DNA from: CAIMZW01 sp037130455
Lineage (GTDB): Bacteria; Actinomycetota; Actinomycetes; Nanopelagicales; Nanopelagicaceae
Assembly (NCBI GenBank): GCA_037130455.1
Contig: JBAXSZ010000022.1
Span: 1-25,695 of the forward strand
Reading direction: 5' to 3'
DNA length: 25,695 nucleotides
Part shown: piece by piece, positions 21,727-25,695 of the stretch
Layout of the letters: every line of letters begins with the position of its first letter
Position numbering within the stretch: the first letter of the stretch is position 1
Position numbers and translations under genes: made by a program
Notes under the pieces: generated by a model
What the model was told of the DNA's origin: nothing
The model's input: the letters and a program-made list of their open reading frames with translations, nothing else
Database searches by the model: none

Positions 21727-22350
21727 TTATTTCAGGAGCGGAAGCATCACAGAGTCGACAAAGTTTTCTATTTCATCTCGCGTCGGCGGCCTTCCTTCGA
21801 AGGTAATCGAGTGCATGGCAAAAGCAATTGGCAGGTCGGTGACCATGGGATGAATCTCTCCCGCTTTGATCTGACCGACTTTCGCCGCCTCTTCTAACGA
21901 CCGCTTCATCTGCTCTTTACGAGGATTAATAATCTGTTCTTCGGCGGCCTGCTGTAACTTCGGTTGACGTTGGAATTCAGAAATGCAGCCAGCCATCGCT
22001 TTGCCCAGATCCCCAGCAAAGGCATCGCACATGGAATTCAATTTGGTGATCAAACCCGCCCTTGGATCACTCAGATCTAGCGGAACTTCGCACTTGTGGA
22101 TTTCAAAAGCTAGGGCATCAATCACTAAATCCACTTTGGTATGCCATCGACGATAGATGCTGGCTTTGCCGGTCTGGGCCCGGTGGGCTACTGCCTCCAA
22201 TGAGAGGCCGGTGAATCCAACTTCGGCCAAAATGGAGATTGTGGCTTGAAAAATGGCAGCCAAGAGTTCATCGCCCCTGCGGCGCGAAACGCAGTCGCCG
22301 AGTTCTAGAGAACGGTTGCGTTCCTTAGACTCTTTTGTTAACCTTGCCAT
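21727..22350 (-). CDS. TetR/AcrR family repressor of the adjacent efflux pump
   Basis: A 207-residue regulator with a TetR N-terminal domain: FTGLSLEAVAHRAQTGKASIYRRWHTKVDLV (about 45-75) is the helix-turn-helix. The C-terminal ligand domain is of the type often seen with multidrug pumps. It is divergent from the MFS transporter gene, and a dyad GAACG-n4-CGTTC is located just upstream of its ATG. The start at 22350 (MARLTK) was preferred over a longer start at 22377, which would place the dyad inside the coding region. It probably represses both itself and the pump until a toxic ligand binds. Confidence 0.88.
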   Translation of the reverse strand: MARLTKESKERNRSLELGDCVSRRRGDELLAAIFQATISILAEVGFTGLSLEAVAHRAQTGKASIYRRWHTKVDLVIDALAFEIHKCEVPLDLSDPRAGLITKLNSMCDAFAGDLGKAMAGCISEFQRQPKLQQAAEEQIINPRKEQMKRSLEEAAKVGQIKAGEIHPMVTDLPIAFAMHSITFEGRPPTRDEIENFVDSVMLPLLK

Positions 22351-22355
22351 ATAGA

Positions 22356-22369
22356 GAACGATACCGTTC
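22356..22369. promoter_or_regulatory. TetR operator candidate GAACG-n4-CGTTC
   Basis: A five-base inverted repeat with a four-base centre, between the divergent TetR and MFS genes. On the minus strand GATAAT follows the dyad upstream, a plausible -10 of the TetR promoter. Size, place and the AACG/CGTT arms are usual for TetR-type operators of efflux pumps. Confidence 0.55.
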
Positions 22370-22428
22370 ATTATCACTTTTTTACGACTTTGACCTCACA
22401 TCACGGAGAGAAATAAGAGGCACCTCGC

Positions 22429-23916
22429 ATGACCAATACCGCCAATACCGCCAATACCGAGAGCGACATTGAAGCTGGCTTAGACCCCAATAGATGGCGG
22501 GCGCTGCTGGTTATTGCCATCGCCTCTTTAATGGTGGTTCTCGATGCATCCATCGTCAATATTGCCCTTCCTAGCGCCCAAAAAGCGCTGCACATCTCCA
22601 ATGCCAATCGCCAGTGGGTCGTTACTGCCTATTCCCTAGCCTTTGGAAGCTTGTTGCTTCTCGGGGGAAGAATTGCTGACTTTGTGGGCCGGAAGAAAAT
22701 CTTAATTATCGGTTTGTTGGGTTTTGCAGGCGCCTCTGCCCTCGGCGGAATTGCATCTACCCAAGCCCTCCTCTTCGGTGCTCGAGCCCTCCAAGGTGCT
22801 TTCGGAGCTTTGCTTGCCCCAGCCGCGCTATCCCTTATCAATGTGACCTTCACCGTTCCTAAGGAACGTGCCCGAGCCTTTGGTGTCTATGGCGCGATCT
22901 CTGGCGGCGGAGCAGCCATTGGTTTGATTCTCGGTGGAACTCTGACCGAATATGCCAACTGGCGTTGGTGCCTAGGCGTCAACGTTCCCATCGCTCTTGT
23001 GGCTGTCGTACTTGCTATCCCCTTCATTCACGAATCAAAGGCCGAAGGTAATCGAAGCTATGACGTTCCTGGGGCGATCACGGCAACTCTTGGCCTAGTC
23101 TCGCTTGTATACGGATTTAGCCAAGCAGCAACAAAGGGTTGGTTAAAGCCTGGTACTTATGAATTCTTCATTTTGGCGGCCATTCTGCTCACCGCCTTCA
23201 TCTTGATTCAAACTCAAGTGAAGAACCCGCTGCTGCCATTGCGTGTACTTGCCGAAAGAAACCGTGGCGGTTCTTACTTAGCTTCACTTCTGGTTGGAAC
23301 TGGTCTCTTCGCAATGTTCCTATTCTTGAGTATCTATATGCAAGGTTTTTTGCATTACTCCTCATTGAAATCTGGCTTTGCCTTCCTTCCATTTTCGATG
23401 GGAGTTATCGCCTTTGCCGGAGTAGCCTCGCAATTGCTACCAAAGACTGGACCTCGTCCGCTCATGGTCATTGGACTTATCTGTGGCGCCATTGGTTTGC
23501 TACTGCTTTCCCAAATTACGCCAACTTCTTCCTACACCACACACATCTTGCCAGCCATGATCGTTATCAGTTCCGGAATGGCGCTCTTCTGGATCCCTAG
23601 CGCCAGTACAGGGTTACATAACTCCGGCTTACATGATGCTGGTGTAGCCAGCGCGATGATCAATACCAGCCAGCAAATTGGTGGTTCTCTTGGCGCCGCA
23701 TTGCTCAATACCGTTGCTATTAGTTCAGCAACTGCCTTTGCAAAAACTCATACCTCACTTGGAAAAATGAATCAGGTTTATGCCCAAGTTCATGGCTTTG
23801 CGATCGCATTTCGTATCGGAGCCGGCTTCCTTGTTGCAGCGGCGATCATTGCATTCCTTCTCATTAACATCGGCAAGGACTCTCTCGTCGAATCAGAGAT
23901 GGGCGGGGCGATCTAG
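22429..23916 (+). CDS. MFS multidrug transporter, DHA2 (14-helix, EmrB/QacA) family
   Basis: A 495-residue membrane protein with about 14 hydrophobic segments. LDASIVNIALP (motif D1, helix 1), LLLGGRIADFVGRKKI (motif A, loop 2-3) and GALLAPAALSLI with GAISGGGAAIGLILGG (motif C, helix 5) are the DHA2 signatures. It exports drugs or other hydrophobic compounds using the proton gradient. The N-terminus contains a nine-base repeat (TNTANTANT). The ribosome binding site AAGAGG is eight bases before the ATG. The adjacent divergent TetR gene and dyad indicate ligand-induced expression. It is convergent with the CopC gene, 22 bases between stops. Substrates are unknown. Confidence 0.92.
   Translation: MTNTANTANTESDIEAGLDPNRWRALLVIAIASLMVVLDASIVNIALPSAQKALHISNANRQWVVTAYSLAFGSLLLLGGRIADFVGRKKILIIGLLGFAGASALGGIASTQALLFGARALQGAFGALLAPAALSLINVTFTVPKERARAFGVYGAISGGGAAIGLILGGTLTEYANWRWCLGVNVPIALVAVVLAIPFIHESKAEGNRSYDVPGAITATLGLVSLVYGFSQAATKGWLKPGTYEFFILAAILLTAFILIQTQVKNPLLPLRVLAERNRGGSYLASLLVGTGLFAMFLFLSIYMQGFLHYSSLKSGFAFLPFSMGVIAFAGVASQLLPKTGPRPLMVIGLICGAIGLLLLSQITPTSSYTTHILPAMIVISSGMALFWIPSASTGLHNSGLHDAGVASAMINTSQQIGGSLGAALLNTVAISSATAFAKTHTSLGKMNQVYAQVHGFAIAFRIGAGFLVAAAIIAFLLINIGKDSLVESEMGGAI
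22432..22458 (+). repeat. Three 9-base tandem repeats at the start of the MFS gene
   Basis: ACCAATACC, GCCAATACC, GCCAATACC in frame directly after the ATG, coding Thr/Ala-Asn-Thr. Being a multiple of three, changes in copy number would vary the N-terminal length without a frameshift. Confidence 0.7.
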
Positions 23917-23938
23917 TCGCAACGCTTTCTATCAAAAG

Positions 23939-24520
23939 TTAGTTCTTCTGCGACTTTCGATAGGTCCAAAACCCAAAGAGAAGTGCAATGACAATTAATA
24001 TGGTTGAGGATGCATAGATTCCAAGATTGTTACTTGCATGATGTGTTAGCGGAACTGGTGAAGGGCTCTGAGAAACTTCAGAGCCCTTTCCAAATCTAAA
24101 GGTGTATTCGCCTTCAATGACATGTCCATCCAGCGCGGCAATTCGATAATTAACCAGTACCGGGCCTTCTACAACATTGGCCAATAACTGGCTAGTTAAT
24201 ACATTCTTTTTCACCGTCGAGAGATCGCTATTGACTTGATCTCCGTGTGCATTTGTTACCGTGAGAAAATTTATTTTTTGGCCACTTATTTGGGCCAGAT
24301 CTTCTCCGAAGGTGAGCACGACCGAATCTGGCCAGGTAGTTATCTGGCTCTCCACCACCGGCGAGCTGGCAACCAACGCTGTATGAGCCTGTGCCGACGT
24401 CAGCGAAAAAATGGAAAGCATGACCAGCGAAATAAGCGAACCGACCAATATTCGCTGCGCCCGAAGTTGGCGACTAAATCCGAAAGGAGCGCCTTGCAGG
24501 TGAAAAGAAGTGGCGCTCAT
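23939..24520 (-). CDS. CopC-domain protein, membrane anchored
   Basis: A 193-residue exported protein. A signal peptide (about 20-45) ends in SAQA, so that His46 would become the mature N-terminus, the copper ligand of CopC proteins. The domain ends in ALDGHVIEGEYTFRFG, where Asp131 and His133 are the conserved second ligand region. After a Pro/Ser linker comes a C-terminal helix (about 168-187) and a basic tail, so the protein is held to the outer face of the membrane. It probably binds or passes copper. No CopD-like permease is adjacent, unlike the common fusion or pair. AGGAT precedes the ATG. It is divergent from the SAM-IV-controlled gene. Confidence 0.85.
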   Translation of the reverse strand: MSATSFHLQGAPFGFSRQLRAQRILVGSLISLVMLSIFSLTSAQAHTALVASSPVVESQITTWPDSVVLTFGEDLAQISGQKINFLTVTNAHGDQVNSDLSTVKKNVLTSQLLANVVEGPVLVNYRIAALDGHVIEGEYTFRFGKGSEVSQSPSPVPLTHHASNNLGIYASSTILIVIALLFGFWTYRKSQKN

Positions 24521-24544
24521 GAAATAATCCTATCTATTTAATTT

Positions 24545-24550
24545 GCTAAT
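24545..24550 (+). promoter_or_regulatory. Candidate -10 of the riboswitch promoter
   Basis: TTTGCTAATG gives the hexamer GCTAAT at 24545-24550. Transcription would start near 24557, directly before the GGTC that opens helix P1 of the riboswitch. No clear -35 is visible. Confidence 0.35.
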
Positions 24551-24557
24551 GTTCGCA

Positions 24558-24676
24558 CAGGTCAAGAGCATCGAATTTCAGCCCCGGCTATTCGATCGGC
24601 AACCCTCCACCGCGGTGGGGTGCTCCGGGTGAGGACCAGGCCAGAAACTCTGGCAAGCGCGGGCCCAGTGCCCCGT
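24558..24676 (+). promoter_or_regulatory. SAM-IV riboswitch
   Basis: The core matches the SAM-IV aptamer that I know from actinobacteria. P1 is GGTC (24560-24563) with GACC (24634-24637). P2 is ATCGAAT (24570-24576) with ATTCGAT (24590-24596). The P2 loop CCCCGG (24582-24587) can form the pseudoknot with CCGGG (24625-24629). Between them is the conserved GGCAACCCTCC, then P3 with CCACCGCGGTGG, then GGGTGC. A further hairpin GCCAG/CTGGC (24640-24644 and 24650-24654) follows, and then GGGC-ccagt-GCCC, as expected for the extended SAM-IV architecture. The RNA binds S-adenosylmethionine and normally shuts down methionine or SAM supply genes. Here it precedes an amino-acid-type binding protein. 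The 3' boundary is approximate. Confidence 0.9.
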
Positions 24677-24681
24677 CAGGA

Positions 24682-24701
24682 ATGATGTTTGGACACATCA
24701 T
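24682..24701 (+). promoter_or_regulatory. Hairpin next to the ribosome binding site (probable expression platform)
   Basis: ATGATGT (24682-24688) and ACATCAT (24695-24701) form a perfect seven-base-pair stem with a six-base loop. It ends two bases before AAAGG, the Shine-Dalgarno for the GTG at 24715. It lies directly after the aptamer, so it may help control access of the ribosome. No terminator with a T-run is present here, which favours translational control. Confidence 0.45.
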
Positions 24702-24714
24702 GAAAGGTGAAACT

Positions 24715-25557
24715 GTGAAAAAAATATTAACTCTAACAATTGCAATTCTTACCAGCATTTCCAGCGTCGCATTGTTGGCCCCGTCGTCAGCCAATGCAAC
24801 CGTAACATCTTGCAAGTCAGGTGCCCTCACAACCATTAAGAATGGTGTGTTATCTATTGGCACCGATGATCCTGCTTACAGCCCATGGTTTGATAGCAAC
24901 AAGCCAGCCAATGGCAAAGGGTTTGAATCCGCAGTTGCCTATGCCGTCGCAAAGCAGTTGGGTTACCCATCAGCAAAAGTGAAGTGGGTTAAAGCTCCAT
25001 TCAATACAGTTATTCAACCAGGCAAGAAGTCTTTTGATTTTGATATCAATGAGGTTTCCATTACTCCGGAACGTAAAAAGGCCGTAGATTTTTCCTCAGG
25101 TTATTACGATGTCGCTCAAGCCTTAATCACCACCAAAACTTCTAAAATTGCAGCGGCAAAATCCATCGCCGACCTCAAAGGCGCCAAGATTGGTGCAGAA
25201 GTAGGAACTACGTCCTACCAAACAATCATCGATCGCATCAAACCCACACAAGGGCCGGCAGTTTTTGATAATAACGATGTTGCCAAGCAGTCTCTGATTA
25301 ATGGTCAAATTGATGGCTTGGTAGTGGACCTTCCCACTGCCTTTTACATCACTGCAGCTGAACTGGATAATGGATTAATCATTGGTCAGTTTGCTCCAAA
25401 AGTTGGTGGTGAACAATTTGGTTTGGTCCTTTCAAAAGGCAGCCCAATCACTTCGTGCGTTACTTCTGCTGTGAACGCGTTACGTAAAAATGGAACTCTC
25501 GCTGCAATTGCAGGCAAATGGCTCTCCAACACTGCTGGTGCTCCAGTCCTGAAATAG
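24715..25557 (+). CDS. Family 3 extracellular solute-binding protein (polar amino acid type ABC importer)
   Basis: A 280-residue secreted binding protein. The N-terminus MKKILTLTIAILTSISSVALLAPSSANA is a Sec signal peptide without a lipobox Cys, so it is predicted to be released rather than lipid-anchored. GVLSIGTDDPAYSPW, GKGFESAVAYAVAKQLGY, FDFDINEVSITPERKKAVDFSSGYY and IGAEVGTTSYQTI are typical of the PBP family 3 fold. Two cysteines, one near each end of the mature protein, could form a disulfide. The GTG at 24715 was chosen because AAAGGTGA lies just upstream and the signal peptide begins there; an ATG at 24682 lies within a hairpin. The SAM-IV riboswitch points to methionine or a precursor as ligand. 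The permease gene follows. Confidence 0.88.
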   Translation: MKKILTLTIAILTSISSVALLAPSSANATVTSCKSGALTTIKNGVLSIGTDDPAYSPWFDSNKPANGKGFESAVAYAVAKQLGYPSAKVKWVKAPFNTVIQPGKKSFDFDINEVSITPERKKAVDFSSGYYDVAQALITTKTSKIAAAKSIADLKGAKIGAEVGTTSYQTIIDRIKPTQGPAVFDNNDVAKQSLINGQIDGLVVDLPTAFYITAAELDNGLIIGQFAPKVGGEQFGLVLSKGSPITSCVTSAVNALRKNGTLAAIAGKWLSNTAGAPVLK

Positions 25558-25578
25558 GAAAACTTCTTTTCCTTTTTT
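25557..25578 (+). terminator. Hairpin with T-run between binding protein and permease genes
   Basis: GGAAAA (25557-25562) and TTTTCC (25567-25572) form a perfect stem with loop CTTC, followed by six T (25573-25578). It overlaps the last base of the stop codon. It is weak in GC, so it is likely a partial terminator that leaves less mRNA for the permease than for the binding protein, a common arrangement in ABC importer operons. Confidence 0.55.
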
Positions 25579-25614
25579 CCCCATTTCGATAATGTAAAAG
25601 AGCAAGGAGGCTAG

Positions 25615-25695
25615 ATGTCGTATCAACCTTCGCAGTTGCGTGCGCAACGCGAGGAAGCGCGACGTCTAGCCTCACGGCGCTCAACAACGATTGCT
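25615..25695 (+). CDS. Start of a downstream gene, probably the ABC importer permease (partial)
   Basis: An open frame from ATG 25615 to the window edge, 27 codons, with a perfect AAGGAGG (25603-25609) five bases upstream. The N-terminus is basic (QLRAQREEARRLASRRS), as in the cytoplasmic leader of many actinobacterial amino-acid permeases, but no membrane segment is in view yet. The permease call rests on position after a solute-binding protein, which is inference. Confidence 0.55.
   Translation, partial: MSYQPSQLRAQREEARRLASRRSTTIA

Noticed and set aside
24588..24863. Open frame of 91 codons on the minus strand across the riboswitch
   Set aside because: It is antisense to the SAM-IV aptamer and the signal-peptide region, whose structure and coding explain the sequence.
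1..25695. CRISPR array, tRNA, rRNA, insertion sequence or prophage genes
   Set aside because: No regularly spaced repeats, cloverleaf or rRNA stretches, transposase or integrase motifs were seen on either strand.

Overview
The window looks like a chromosomal segment of a moderately low-GC actinobacterium (about half GC by eye). The evidence is the lipA - DUF4191 - RDD - glnA neighbourhood, which matches the lipA-Rv2219-Rv2219A-glnA1 region of mycobacteria, several GTG starts, candidate GlnR/PhoP-type direct repeats before two glutamine-synthetase genes, and a SAM-IV riboswitch, a class known mainly from Actinobacteria. A freshwater or marine lineage such as Nanopelagicales is plausible, but that is inference. 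No tRNA, rRNA, CRISPR array, insertion sequence or phage gene was seen.

Layout. 1-3.7 kb: the 3' end of lipA, a PlsC-type acyltransferase, a DUF4191 membrane protein, a divergent RDD protein, and glnA (glutamine synthetase I) with a strong terminator. 3.7-6.8 kb: an AT-richer accessory block with two tandem TetR-family paralogues, a GNAT-like acetyltransferase, a tiny two-helix membrane protein whose Shine-Dalgarno points at an ATA codon, and a LuxR-type response regulator whose phospho-acceptor Asp is Asn. 6.8-8.4 kb: an ABC-F ATPase.

8.4-20.3 kb is a nitrogen and amine catabolism island. It holds a HemL-like class III aminotransferase, a choline-kinase-like phosphotransferase, a dimethylglycine-dehydrogenase-like FAD/GcvT protein coupled to a class I glutamine amidotransferase, an ACT-type APC permease, and a four-gene operon (gamma-glutamyl-amine synthetase, aldehyde dehydrogenase, SDR, class II amidotransferase) ending in a strong hairpin. 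The operon reads as a route in which an amine or amino alcohol is imported, gamma-glutamylated, oxidised alcohol to aldehyde to acid, and released by a gamma-glutamyl hydrolase. The substrate is not known.

20.4-25.7 kb: an ECF sigma factor with a membrane partner lacking an obvious zinc anti-sigma motif, a TetR/MFS drug-efflux pair with a palindromic operator, a CopC-domain protein, and a SAM-IV riboswitch controlling a family 3 solute-binding protein. A probable permease gene begins at the right edge, which suggests a methionine or related sulfur-compound ABC importer under SAM control.
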